In this document: positions 25,182-33,726 of the stretch, piece by piece | How the letters are laid out: the number at the start of each line of letters is the position of its first letter | How positions within the stretch are numbered: position 1 is the stretch's first letter | Assembly (NCBI RefSeq): GCF_025938095.1 | Contig: NZ_JAPCZF010000003.1 | Coordinates: 765,062-829,061, forward strand | From: Novosphingobium sp. JCM 18896 | Lineage (GTDB): Bacteria; Pseudomonadota; Alphaproteobacteria; Sphingomonadales; Sphingomonadaceae | DNA length: 64,000 nt | Direction: 5' to 3' | Notes under the pieces: model-generated | Databases searched by the model: none | What the model saw: only the letters and a program-made list of their open reading frames with translations | Told to the model about the DNA's origin: nothing | Made by a program: the position numbers and the translations under genes

Positions 25182-25832
25182 CTATAGGCCCAGCGCTCGC
25201 GCGACGAATTCGCCGCCAAGCCGCAGGCCCGCAGGATCGACGATATGACCGGTATTCTGCGATATGTGCGTGCGCACTTCGATATCGAGGTGTTTGAGAA
25301 CGCGCTCGGCATCATGCAGCGCGGCCACGGGTACCACCGGGTCCTGGGCACCATGCACGAGCAGCACCGGCGGTTTCGAGACGAGTGCGTGCTGAAGTTG
25401 CGGGGCGCCCGTCAGCATGCCCGAGTATCCCACGAGGCAGGCGGCTGCCTTCGGGCGACGCAGCCCGACATGGAGCGCCATCATTGCACCCTGACTGAAT
25501 CCGACAATTGCAAGATCGGCCTCGCCGAGTCCGTACTGCTCGAGCTTGCGATCAATGAAGCTGTCGATTGCCGGCGCCGCGGATGCGGCTCCTCGAGCGA
25601 GCGCCGCAGGCGAGATGTCCGCAAGCGGCCACCACTGGTATCCTGTCCCCATTGCGCAGGCCTGCGGCGCATGAGGCGCGAGAAATAGCGCATCGGGCAT
25701 GCTTTGTTGCCAAGCCGGTGCAAGCGCCACCATGTCGCGCCCGTTCGACCCGAAACCATGGAGCAGAAGCACGATCTGCCCGGGCTTTGCCCCCGACTTC
25801 GGCTGAAGGCTCGCGCCATTGACGATCTTCAA
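25182..25832 (-). CDS. phospholipase/carboxylesterase family alpha/beta hydrolase
   Basis: From a TTG at 25832, preceded by GAGGT, the protein has 216 residues. The alpha/beta hydrolase fold shows the oxyanion region LLLHGFGSNGRD, nucleophile GFSQGAMMA, Asp in HGAQDPVVPV and His in NTGHIVDPAG. This is the carboxylesterase/lysophospholipase (YpfH-like) family acting on short esters. It follows selO with a ten-base gap on the same strand, so the two are probably cotranscribed. Confidence 0.87.
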   Translation of the reverse strand: MKIVNGASLQPKSGAKPGQIVLLLHGFGSNGRDMVALAPAWQQSMPDALFLAPHAPQACAMGTGYQWWPLADISPAALARGAASAAPAIDSFIDRKLEQYGLGEADLAIVGFSQGAMMALHVGLRRPKAAACLVGYSGMLTGAPQLQHALVSKPPVLLVHGAQDPVVPVAALHDAERVLKHLDIEVRTHISQNTGHIVDPAGLRLGGEFVARALGL

Positions 25833-25842
25833 AGGCAGTACC

Positions 25843-27315
25843 TCACGTTCCGCAAAAAGTGGCGCGCACGCGCTCGTGCTCGCCCGGCGGTGTCTCGTAG
25901 GCGGCAAAGGCCACCCGAGCATCGAACGGGCGGGCCAACACTTCGCGTAGTTCCTCGAATGGTGCGAAATCACCCTGCTCAGCCGCCTGGATCACGGCCT
26001 CGATACGGTGGTTGCGGGGGATGTAGGCAGGGTTCACGCTGTCCATGCCGCTCTTTATCGCGCCCGAGGCACGGCCATCCTGTGCAAGCCGCGCCCGCCA
26101 CGCGCCGAGCGCTTGGTCGGCCTCGGTCGGGTCGATAAACAATTCGCGGACCCGCTCCTCGTGCGGCGCGGGCTCCACGGCATCGGAGAGTCGGCGGAAG
26201 AAGAGCGTGAAATCGACGCGGTTGCGTTGCATGGCCGCGAGCATGTCGCGAACCAGCTCGACGTCGCCGTCGCGTCTGTCGAGAAGCCCGAGCTTGCGGA
26301 TCATGCCTTCGCCGTGAGCTTTCTCGAAGATGGGCTGGAATTCGGCGAGCACCACTTCGGCGATAGCGATGGCCTCGTCTGTGTCATCCGCCAAGAGCGG
26401 CAGTAGTGTCTCGGCAAGGCGGGCCAGGTCCCACAGGGCGATCCGCGGCTGGTTGCCGAAAGCATAGCGCCCATGCTGGTCGATCGAGCTGAAGACGGTC
26501 GCGGGATCATAGGCGTCGAGGAAGGCGCAGGGCCCGTAGTCGATCGTCTCGCCCGCGATCGACATGTTGTCCGTATTCATCACGCCGTGGATGAAACCGA
26601 CCAGCATCCACCGCGCGATGAGATCCGCCTGGGCGGCGACGATGGCTCGCAACAAAGCCCTGTAGGGCTGGTCGGCTTCCGCCGCCTCGGGATAGTGCCG
26701 GGCGATCACATGATCGGCGAGTATTCGAACGCCCTCGTTATCCTGCCTTGCGGCAAAGAACTGGAACGTGCCGACGCGAATATGGCTGGCGGCGACCCTA
26801 ACGAGCACGGCACCGGGCAGCGCTCGCTCACGCTGGACCTTTCCGCCCGTCAGGCTCGCGGCGAGCGAGCGAGTTGTCGGGACGCCGAGCGCCGCCATCG
26901 CCTCGCTTACGAGATATTCGCGCAGGACGGGACCGAGCGCGGCCAGGCCGTCGCCGCGCCGGGAGAAGGGGGTGCGCCCCGAACCCTTGAGCTGGATATC
27001 GCGGCGCCGCCCCTGGCGGTCGATTATCTCGCCGAGCAGAATGGCGCGGCCGTCGCCGAGCTGGGGCACGAAGTTTCCGAACTGATGTCCCGCATAGGCG
27101 GTTGCGATCGGTTCCGAACCGCTCGCGATCACGCGGCCTGACACAAAGTCGAGCCCTTCCGCTCCAGCGAGCCACCCGGGATCGAAGCCGAGTTCGCCCG
27201 CCAGGTCGCCGTTGACGGCAATAAGCGTGGGTGCATCGGCTATTGCGGGATCGACCCGGGCAAAGAAGCGGTCGGGAAGGCGGGCGTAAGTGTTGTCGAA
27301 ATCAAGTGTGGTCAC
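25843..27315 (-). CDS. selO: protein adenylyltransferase SelO
   Basis: GTG at 27315 gives a 490-residue SelO/YdiU. It opens VTTLDFDNTYARLPDRFFARV. Pseudokinase-fold motifs include TAYAGHQFGNFVPQLGDGRA, RDIQLKGSGRTPFSRRGDG, LREYLVSEAMAALGVPTTR, and the metal-binding region GFIHGVMNTDNMSIAGETIDYGP. SelO transfers AMP to Ser/Thr/Tyr of redox proteins. The C-terminus TFCGT has Cys three residues from the end, the position of selenocysteine in animal SelO and of the regulatory Cys in bacterial relatives. Confidence 0.93.
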   Translation of the reverse strand: MTTLDFDNTYARLPDRFFARVDPAIADAPTLIAVNGDLAGELGFDPGWLAGAEGLDFVSGRVIASGSEPIATAYAGHQFGNFVPQLGDGRAILLGEIIDRQGRRRDIQLKGSGRTPFSRRGDGLAALGPVLREYLVSEAMAALGVPTTRSLAASLTGGKVQRERALPGAVLVRVAASHIRVGTFQFFAARQDNEGVRILADHVIARHYPEAAEADQPYRALLRAIVAAQADLIARWMLVGFIHGVMNTDNMSIAGETIDYGPCAFLDAYDPATVFSSIDQHGRYAFGNQPRIALWDLARLAETLLPLLADDTDEAIAIAEVVLAEFQPIFEKAHGEGMIRKLGLLDRRDGDVELVRDMLAAMQRNRVDFTLFFRRLSDAVEPAPHEERVRELFIDPTEADQALGAWRARLAQDGRASGAIKSGMDSVNPAYIPRNHRIEAVIQAAEQGDFAPFEELREVLARPFDARVAFAAYETPPGEHERVRATFCGT

Positions 27316-27612
27316 GTCGAACCTTTTCTTCCACGCCCAGCGTGAGGCGCAGCGGTGTCGCGCAGTCGGTTCTTGCCGCGCGCGCTGGAAATCTCCCGCC
27401 ATCCACGATCGCGTCGGGTTCGCCAGGAACCCTCTGCGGTGCCTGGGAATTTTGTTTGGACATGGAAGTTTGAGCGCATGCCGCATGTAGATAGGAACGC
27501 CGCCGCTTTGGCGCCAGCCGCAAACAAACCTTGACGCCAGTAAGCGAGGGGGCGTTCTCGGGCGCGACAGGCCGGCTGGCGACCATCGTAACGATGAGGG
27601 AGGGCCAGAACC

Positions 27613-27807
27613 GTGTCCGACGAACCAACCATCAACATCAATACGGCAAGCGCCGCGGAATTGAACGCCGTTTCCTGCTTACAGGGACACGGATTTGAGA
27701 TCGTGCGCTACCGCGAGGAGCGAGGATCCTTCACTTCGCTGCGTCAGCTCGATGAGGTTCCTGGCCTTTCCGGCAAGGTCGACGTGGCTGCTCCGTTGAC
27801 CGTCTGA
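27613..27807 (+). CDS. small helix-hairpin-helix protein (64 aa)
   Basis: GTG at 27613 is preceded by GGAGGG. The protein has TININTASAAELNAV...GHGFEIVRYREERGSF and LRQLDEVPGLSGKV, the ComEA/T2SK-type helix-hairpin-helix that binds DNA backbone without sequence preference. No signal peptide is present, so it acts in the cytoplasm. The NINTASAxEL motif is diagnostic. Confidence 0.82.
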   Translation: MSDEPTININTASAAELNAVSCLQGHGFEIVRYREERGSFTSLRQLDEVPGLSGKVDVAAPLTV

Positions 27808-27875
27808 AATCATCATCGATCCGGATCAGAACGCAAGAGCGCAGCGGCAGAACATGAGCCCAATTCTGCGCCGGC

Positions 27876-27900
27876 GGAACCTGGCGAGCGTCCTGGCGTT
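27876..27900 (+). promoter_or_regulatory. EcfG promoter, exact consensus GGAAC-N16-CGTT
   Basis: GGAAC (27876-27880) and CGTT (27897-27900) are separated by 16 bases and lie 37 bases before the DUF3072 start. This is the only perfect match to the published alphaproteobacterial consensus in the window. Confidence 0.7.
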
Positions 27901-27937
27901 AGTTGGAACGAACGGTGAACTTTGAGGAAGTGTTCTC

Positions 27938-28162
27938 ATGACCGATACGCTGCGCAACCCCAAGCTCGAAGATCATCCGGGGTCGAACACCGAGAAGGAT
28001 CCAGACGCCTGGGTCTCGGGTGACGATCCCATGACTGGCGCCCAAGCCTCCTATCTCGCCACCCTGTCCGAGGAGGCCGGCGCCGACATGCCCGCGGGCG
28101 ATCTCAGCAAGGCCGAGGCGTCGAAGCGGATCGACGAACTCAAGGCCAAGCTCGATCTCTGA
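27938..28162 (+). CDS. DUF3072 domain protein
   Basis: A 74-residue acidic protein, MTDTLRNPKLEDHPGSNTEK, with GAGGAAG upstream. The DUF3072 signature is DDPMTGAQASYLATLSEEAG followed by LSKAEASKRIDELKAK. Such proteins are small, soluble and of unknown function. Six bases separate it from the following DUF2236 gene, so they form an operon, preceded by a consensus stress promoter. Confidence 0.88.
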   Translation: MTDTLRNPKLEDHPGSNTEKDPDAWVSGDDPMTGAQASYLATLSEEAGADMPAGDLSKAEASKRIDELKAKLDL

Positions 28163-28168
28163 CCTCCC

Positions 28169-28999
28169 GTGATCACGGAGATCGCGAGGCGGGCCATCGC
28201 ATCGAAGGTGCGCAGCGCTTTCAATGATACCGCGAGTGGTGACAAGCCTGTCCAGCGACGTCCCGGCGGCCTCTTCGGGCCGAGATCGGTGGCCTGGCGG
28301 GTTCATGGCGACGTCACGACCATGATGGTGGGCGGGATCGCCGCCCTGCTTCTGCAGATGCTGCATCCCGCCGTGCTCGCAGGCGTTTGGGACCACTCCA
28401 ACGTCCGACGCGACATGCACGGCCGCCTGCGCCGCACGGCTCGGTTCATAGCTCTCACCACGTATGGCCACCGCAGCGAGGCCCTTGGCGCAATAGAGCG
28501 CGTCCGTCGCATCCACGAAAACGTGCGAGGGCTTTTGCCGGATGGCACCGCTTATTCGGCGGCCGATCCCGAACTCCTGACCTGGGTTCACCTCACTGAG
28601 ACGCTCTCCTTTCTCGACGCGTGGATCCGCTACGCTGAGCCCGCGATGAGCAGGGAAGACCAGGACCGCTATTTTGCCGAAGTGGCCGTCGTCGCCGAGG
28701 CGCTAGGCGCGGGCATCGTGCCAAGAACACGCGCTGATACGATGAAGGCGATACGGACGATGCGCCCAAGGCTGCGAGCCGACGCGCGTACGCGCGAAAT
28801 GGCCGCGTTCGTGCTGGACCGTTCGGCCACGCGAACGTTCGAGAGTGCCCCTTTGGACCTGATGCAGCGGGCCGCGGTCGATCTCTTGCCCGGCTGGGCC
28901 CGGCGGCAGCATGGGCTATCGTCTTCGGGGTTCGCCCGGCCAATGGTCGCTGGCGGTACATTGGTCCTTGCCCGGACCCTGCGCTGGGCCTTACGCTAG
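28169..28999 (+). CDS. MpaB-type oxygenase family protein (DUF2236)
   Basis: The 276-residue protein starts with GTG at 28169. Family features are RRPGGLFGPRSVAWRVHGD, LLLQMLHPAVLAGVWDHS, RTARFIALTTYG and LTWVHLTETLSF, conserved in DUF2236/MpaB and rubber-oxygenase (latex clearing protein)-like proteins. MpaB-type proteins carry heme b and cleave carbon chains; members of this subgroup are uncharacterised. It follows DUF3072 in the same transcript. Confidence 0.85.
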   Translation: MITEIARRAIASKVRSAFNDTASGDKPVQRRPGGLFGPRSVAWRVHGDVTTMMVGGIAALLLQMLHPAVLAGVWDHSNVRRDMHGRLRRTARFIALTTYGHRSEALGAIERVRRIHENVRGLLPDGTAYSAADPELLTWVHLTETLSFLDAWIRYAEPAMSREDQDRYFAEVAVVAEALGAGIVPRTRADTMKAIRTMRPRLRADARTREMAAFVLDRSATRTFESAPLDLMQRAAVDLLPGWARRQHGLSSSGFARPMVAGGTLVLARTLRWALR

Positions 29000-29076
29000 T
29001 CTTGCGATTTCGACTGCAGACGCTGCCTCGCAATCCGGGGGAAGCCCACGGTTTCTCGCGGCGGCGCTTCCAAATC

Positions 29077-29487
29077 CTATCGGGTCGCTGCGCGGCGATA
29101 GGGCACGAATTTTCGTAACGACAGGAAGCCAGTGGGAGCGCGGGTGGCCTGGTCGACGGTCCTGATGATGTCGAGGCGGCAATACTGGTTGCCCACGACA
29201 TTGGAGACGAGAATATCGCCGCGATCGAGGTCGCGGGCGTTTGTTGGGCGGTTCACGTAGATCGTGCTGCCACTGCCGTAGACGATGGCGGTACGAGCGA
29301 TGATGCGCTGATCGCGGGAAGCCGAGAGGCTGATGCAATCGACGGGTTCGCCCGCGACCCGCCCCGCGATCGCCTTTGCCAGCTGCTGCTCACCCGTCAG
29401 CCGCGGCCGTGCCGCATCGGCGCTGGCACTGATTGCCAAGGCAGAAAGCATGACCAGGGCTATGAGGGGAACCTTAGATGCCTTCAT
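29077..29487 (-). CDS. secreted hypothetical protein (136 aa)
   Basis: The start at 29487 has GGGAG nearby and gives a clean signal peptide (MKASKVPLIALVMLSALAIS, likely cut after ADA). The mature part has two Cys (VDCISLSAS and NQYCRLDIIR) that may form a disulfide, and the core IIARTAIVYGSGSTIYVNRP. Similar small periplasmic proteins are common in sphingomonads and unnamed. Function unknown. Confidence 0.72.
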   Translation of the reverse strand: MKASKVPLIALVMLSALAISASADAARPRLTGEQQLAKAIAGRVAGEPVDCISLSASRDQRIIARTAIVYGSGSTIYVNRPTNARDLDRGDILVSNVVGNQYCRLDIIRTVDQATRAPTGFLSLRKFVPYRRAATR

Positions 29488-29555
29488 GATGTCTCCCGAA
29501 GCGGACAAGAGAGGCAAAAGGGTCGGGAGCCTGGGCAATATCACTCGTGTCATCT

Positions 29556-30111
29556 TCAACGAATGCACGCGCTACGCCCTTCGTTCCCAACGCTTCGCAG
29601 CCAACGCTCCGCTTTATCGATGAGGGCGGATGCGCGCTGCGGGCCGCCAATCGATTTTTACTTCGAAACGTCGATCCTTGAAGCGCCTTGTAGGCACTGA
29701 CGAAGCGGCCGAGCTCCTTCGCAAAGGCGGGGCCGAGATCGTCGATGGCCTCTGCCTCAGCGAAGGGCCGAGACCGACCTTGGCAATGATGCGGTCATTG
29801 CACACGGCATTGCGGGCCCCGGTCTGGTCGGCTTCAGTTACGCGTATCGTGACGGGACAGTCACCGGCAGATCCTCTTCAGCGAGGACCAGCACATCGAT
29901 CGGTTCGCGATCCTCGCCGATCGTCGAGGGCACGAAGCCAAACGCCAAGGGAAGCCCAATCAGCTCGGAAGCACCCCGGCAAGCTTGAACAGCCGCGGTC
30001 CGCGGATCCCAAATCGAATTTGAACTGCCGGCCTTTGGTCGTCTCGATCACCGTGCGGCAGGTGATGGCGGTCGTATCCAAGGTATACGGTATCTCGACA
30101 AAATCGTTCAC
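29556..30111 (-). pseudogene. inorganic pyrophosphatase-family gene, broken by five frameshifts
   Basis: GTG at 30111 overlaps the DUF2252 stop (GTGA). Reading across frames gives a near-complete ~185-residue family I pyrophosphatase-like protein: TVIETTKGRQFKFDLGS, then PRLFKLAGVLP, then ELIGLPLAFGFVPSTIGED followed by REPIDVLVLAEEDLP, then EADQTGARNAVCNDRIIAKVG, then FAEAEAIDDLGPAFAKELG, and finally GGPQRASALIDKAERWLRS. Each switch moves the frame the same way, as a single-base loss would, at or near 30001, 29966, 29865, 29765 and between about 29670 and 29645. The active-site acidic motif is intact. Either a decaying gene or base-call errors in GC runs. Confidence 0.72.
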
Positions 30112-31358
30112 GACGCTGTCGCCAGGGCATAGCGGCGGCAATGTTCGAGATAGCCTGCCTCGTGGGTCGCGGTGAGATCGACGACGCTGTTCCACAACCA
30201 TGATGGGGCCTCGATCTCGCTCGCCGAGCGTGCGGCCAGCTCGCGGCGCCAGGTGCGCCGTTCCGCGGCGCCCATTTGCCGGGCATGGGCCACACCCACG
30301 ACATAAGCGAGATACCGGGCGGCCTTGGTCGCCTCAGAGCGCGAGAACTGGTCGATCTCCAGCTTGAGATCCTGGGGCATGAGCTCGCGCATGACCACCG
30401 GCTTGCCGAGGAGCCGCACGGCCAACATGCGCTCGCCAAGGTTCGGGGCAAGCGCGCGGGCTCCAGCCACGACCCGTTGCGCATTGTCCTGCGGCATGGC
30501 GGCGGAGCTTGCCGCAGGGGCGGCGGGGTCGACGGCCTCCTTGAGGTCGATCAGCGCGTATTGCGCGGGGACTTTCTTCGAACCGCCGATGCCCAGGAGC
30601 ACTGCGAAGCGCAGACTACCCAGAGAGCTGCAGCCCTTCATCCAATATGCGGCGTCGATCAGGCGTACGCGATTGTCGGTCTCGCGCCCATTGAGCGATA
30701 GTATCGCGCCTTGAACGGCGTCCTGCTCGAACAGCGCGCCCAGCTCGTCGTGCTCGTCCTGCTCAAGAGCCCAGAACTTCTTGCCCAAAGGCAGTCTGGG
30801 CTCGACATCTGTCAGCCGTTCCGCCGCGAGATGGCGCCAGCGCCGTCCCAGCGCTCGCCGCCTAACCGCGCGCACCGTATTCGGCTCGGGGGTATCGTCC
30901 TCGTCGCCCAGCGCGAGCGCATGGTCGTATCCCTCGACCATCTGCTCGATCATCCGAGCGGTCGTGACCCCGGGCAGGTCCGAGCCGCGCGCGGCACTGG
31001 CCAAGGAGAGGCCGAGGCGTATCAAGTCATGCACGGGATTTCCGACGACGGTCTGGTCGAGATCGCGGATCTGGACTTCGACCTGGCCTTGTGCATCGGC
31101 CACCGGCCCCAGATTTCCCAAGTGGCAATCGCCGCAGATCCAGACCGGTGGGCCAACGGGAAGCTCGGCGGCCGAGCGCGAGCTGGCGAGCCATTCGTAG
31201 AACTTGATCGTGTTTCCCCGCACGTAGGCGTGGGTCGATCGTGCCATCTTCAGCGATTTTATCCGCTCGAGAACGGTCGCGCGGTCTTCGAGGATTTGCG
31301 GCATCGTGGTTCCGTTTGTTGCTGCTTTGTGAAACGCACGATCGAGCCATTGGGTCAT
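30108..31358 (-). CDS. DUF2252 family protein (kinase-like fold)
   Basis: The 416-residue protein has the DUF2252 landmarks: THAYVRGNTIKFYEWL, WICGDCHLGNLG (aminoglycoside-kinase-like HxGN), IRDLDQTVVGNPVHDLIRLG, KGCSSLGSLRFAVLLGIG, and a late HARQMG. The fold is related to small-molecule and protein kinases, but no reaction is known. It overlaps a pyrophosphatase-family gene by four bases, which suggests its reaction could release pyrophosphate (inference). The start at 31358 lacks a clear ribosome site; Met19 is an alternative. Confidence 0.87.
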   Translation of the reverse strand: MTQWLDRAFHKAATNGTTMPQILEDRATVLERIKSLKMARSTHAYVRGNTIKFYEWLASSRSAAELPVGPPVWICGDCHLGNLGPVADAQGQVEVQIRDLDQTVVGNPVHDLIRLGLSLASAARGSDLPGVTTARMIEQMVEGYDHALALGDEDDTPEPNTVRAVRRRALGRRWRHLAAERLTDVEPRLPLGKKFWALEQDEHDELGALFEQDAVQGAILSLNGRETDNRVRLIDAAYWMKGCSSLGSLRFAVLLGIGGSKKVPAQYALIDLKEAVDPAAPAASSAAMPQDNAQRVVAGARALAPNLGERMLAVRLLGKPVVMRELMPQDLKLEIDQFSRSEATKAARYLAYVVGVAHARQMGAAERRTWRRELAARSASEIEAPSWLWNSVVDLTATHEAGYLEHCRRYALATAS

Positions 31359-31493
31359 TCGGGGGCCGCGATTTCCCGCAAGTGGCTCTCGATGTAGCGC
31401 CGACCCGCGCCCTTTCTCATGTCAGCTTGCGGGCAAAGCGCCGATCGCGCGCCGAGATTGGGAAGGCGCGACACCTTGGCCAGCTGGATGCGC

Positions 31494-31525
31494 GAAGGGC
31501 CGCCCCCTCGCGGGAGCGGCCCTTC
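31494..31525 (-). terminator. strong GC hairpin downstream of the 24-residue ORF
   Basis: Ten-base arms GAAGGGCCGC and GCGGCCCTTC flank a 12-base loop. No T-tract follows on either strand, so it may be a terminator aided by other factors or an RNA-stabilising stem. It lies 26 bases past the stop of the small ORF. Confidence 0.5.
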
Positions 31526-31551
31526 CATTGTCGTGCTTCACGCGGGAAAGC

Positions 31552-31626
31552 TCAGACGAGCAAGACCCCCGCGGTGGAGGTCGTGCTCAGCAGTTCCGCC
31601 GCATGGCGCATGAGACAATGAGACAT
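31552..31626 (-). CDS. 24-residue small ORF with strong ribosome site
   Basis: ATG at 31626 is preceded by AAAGGAGGTGG, one of the best Shine-Dalgarno sites in the window, at good spacing. The peptide is MSHCLMRHAAELL followed by STTSTAGVLLV and TGA. A strong hairpin follows. The compact layout (ribosome site, short frame, hairpin) suggests a real small protein or leader peptide upstream of DUF2252. No family is recognised. Confidence 0.45.
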   Translation of the reverse strand: MSHCLMRHAAELLSTTSTAGVLLV

Positions 31627-31790
31627 CAGACCACCTCCTTTCCGTTGTTGAACGATATCGTCGATATGGGGCGGCAGTGCGGAACTTCAATTGCTCAAGA
31701 TACTGGCGTGAAAAGAAAATTCTGTTCGGTGCTTGTCCGGTCTAGTCCGCGGACGGCGGCGCATGGACAGATCGGCGGGTTCGATCCCGT

Positions 31791-32225
31791 CTAATCACCG
31801 GGCGCCTCCGAACCCGTGAATTTCTTCAGCGGCTTGAGCAGCCATAAGGTGAGTACGGTCGTCGCGCTCAGCATGATCGCGACGTCGAAGGATTCGACGC
31901 CTGCTGCGACCCCGATCGCTCCCGTGACCCAAAGGCTCGCCGCCGTTGCCGTGCCCCGAACGGAATCCTTGAGGCGCAGGATCGCACCGCCGCCGATGAA
32001 CCCCATACCCGTGATGAGCCCCTCGATGATGCGGGCCATCGCTTCCGCGTCGTCCTTCGTCAGCCTCTCGGTCGCCTGGATCAGCCCGCACGTCGCCAGA
32101 GCGACGAGCGGGAAGGTGCGGATACCCGCGCTGCGCTCCTCTTTTTCCCGGTTCCATCCAATCGGGAGAGCGAGAACGTAGGCCGCCGCGAGCGCGAGGA
32201 GGTGATGGGTGAATTCGAAGCTCAT
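31791..32225 (-). CDS. MgtC/SapB family membrane protein
   Basis: The 144-residue protein shows the MgtC core: ALPIGWNREKEERSAGIRTFPLVALATCG, ITGMGFIGGGAILR, and GTATAASLWVTGAIGVAAG. Four helices make up this short form. MgtC proteins support growth at low magnesium and in hosts, probably by modulating F-type ATPase; in environmental bacteria they are general envelope-stress proteins. Confidence 0.92.
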   Translation of the reverse strand: MSFEFTHHLLALAAAYVLALPIGWNREKEERSAGIRTFPLVALATCGLIQATERLTKDDAEAMARIIEGLITGMGFIGGGAILRLKDSVRGTATAASLWVTGAIGVAAGVESFDVAIMLSATTVLTLWLLKPLKKFTGSEAPGD

Positions 32226-32379
32226 GGCGATCAGAACCCGCTGCGGCAGCCTTGGCTCCGTCCAGATCCTGATCCCGCCTTAAAGACATACGGTATGCTT
32301 CGACGGGGGGCCGTCTTCTTCGCGCAATACCTGGCCATGCGCGGCGATACCTGAGCCACGGGGATGCCATGGGCGATGC

Positions 32380-33621
32380 CTAGAGACGTGCGATGGGCGG
32401 CTGCGCGATCGTTTCGACTTCGCCGCGCCTTTCCAGCGCGCCATATATCGAGAGATCGGGTTCCTTCGGGGGCCGCGCGAAAATCTTGGTCGCCGCATCC
32501 CGAAGCGCTGGCTGGCTGGCCAGCTTCAGCACACCGTGGAGCAGATGGAGACCCAGCTTGCTATGCGGGTTCATCATCCGGGGCACGATCTTGGGGATGC
32601 CCTGCGCTTCCTCGACCATCGGACGCATCGCCGCTTCGTAGGCCCCGAGGGCGGCGGCGGGATCGGCATTCCGTTCGATCTCGCCTGCCAGGACATAGGC
32701 TCCGGTGAGGGCGAGGGTCGCGCCGATGCCGCCAAGCGGCGTCACGCACCAGGCTGCATCGCCGGTCAGAACCACGCGCTTGTCGACCCAGCGGGGCATG
32801 CGGACTTGCCGCAGGACGTCGAAGTAGAAGTCGTCTGTCGTCTCCATCGCCGAGAGCATGCGCGAGGCTTGCCAGCCGGCGTCCCGAAACTGCTCGCGCA
32901 GCCAAGCCTTCTGGCGATCGGCGTCCCAGTCCTGCTCGCCGCTTGGCGACTTCTGCAGCGAGAGCATGGCTCTTGTCGTGCCGTGCCGGTCGGGACGCAG
33001 TGATATGCTCCGGCCGTGCGTGGCATGATACCAGCGCCACAGCCGATCGTCATCGTCACTGCGCGGGATGGTGAAGTAGGCCATCGTCAGATCCATCCAA
33101 CGCGGATCGTTCTCGCCAGGAAAGACGATCTTGCGTGTGGCCGATCCGACCCCTTCGGCGACCACGAGCAGATCGAAATGATCAGAGGCCCCCGACTGGA
33201 ACGAGACGGTTACGCCGTCCTCTGCTTGCTGGACTTGGCGCACCTGATCTCCGAAGCGGTAGGTCGCCCGTTCGCGGGTCGCGTCGTAAAGCAGGCTCGC
33301 CAAATCCCCCCGCAGGATCTCGAGCTCAGCCGTCGGCCCGTCACCCGACAGGTCCGAGGACAGGAATTGGGCGACTATCTCGCCGTCCTCGCCGATCCAG
33401 GCGGTGCCTTCCTCGCCCGTACCTTGCGCAAGCGCAGCCTGTTCGAGACCCATCGCTTGCAGCACCTCGCGGCCCACGCCGCGCACGTCGATGTTCTGGC
33501 CGCCTTCGCGAAACGAGGGCGAGCGCTCGACAACGGTGACGGCGTGTCCGCTGCGTGCGAGCCAATAAGCGGCGGCATTGCCAGCGATGCTTGCGCCGGT
33601 GACGAGAATTTTGAAGGGCAC
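32380..33621 (-). CDS. FAD-dependent monooxygenase (aromatic hydroxylase type)
   Basis: GTG at 33621 gives 413 residues. The dinucleotide site is ILVTGASIAGNAAAYWLARSG, the RGDLASLLYD region matches the conserved Arg-Gly-Asp-like helix, the DG motif region is LLVVAEGVGSATRK, and the second FAD motif is VLTGDAAWCVTPLGGIGATLAL. This is the PHBH/TetX-like family acting on aromatic or polyketide substrates; TetX-like members are often misnamed resistance genes. No pathway partner is nearby. Confidence 0.88.
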   Translation of the reverse strand: MPFKILVTGASIAGNAAAYWLARSGHAVTVVERSPSFREGGQNIDVRGVGREVLQAMGLEQAALAQGTGEEGTAWIGEDGEIVAQFLSSDLSGDGPTAELEILRGDLASLLYDATRERATYRFGDQVRQVQQAEDGVTVSFQSGASDHFDLLVVAEGVGSATRKIVFPGENDPRWMDLTMAYFTIPRSDDDDRLWRWYHATHGRSISLRPDRHGTTRAMLSLQKSPSGEQDWDADRQKAWLREQFRDAGWQASRMLSAMETTDDFYFDVLRQVRMPRWVDKRVVLTGDAAWCVTPLGGIGATLALTGAYVLAGEIERNADPAAALGAYEAAMRPMVEEAQGIPKIVPRMMNPHSKLGLHLLHGVLKLASQPALRDAATKIFARPPKEPDLSIYGALERRGEVETIAQPPIARL

Positions 33622-33726
33622 GACTGATCACTCCGGTTCGTGGGGGATGTGCGCCGCGCCAATCCTGAATAGTCCGCGGCCATGTCCCTGGACAGAACAC
33701 CCTCCGCCGAGGCGCGGGCGATGGCA

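Noticed and set aside
29630..30175. 181-codon plus-strand frame
   Set aside because: Lies antisense to the broken pyrophosphatase gene, whose family motifs are clear on the other strand.
31680..31704. GGAAC on the plus strand near 31680
   Set aside because: No matching -10 at 16-17 bases and no plus-strand gene follows.
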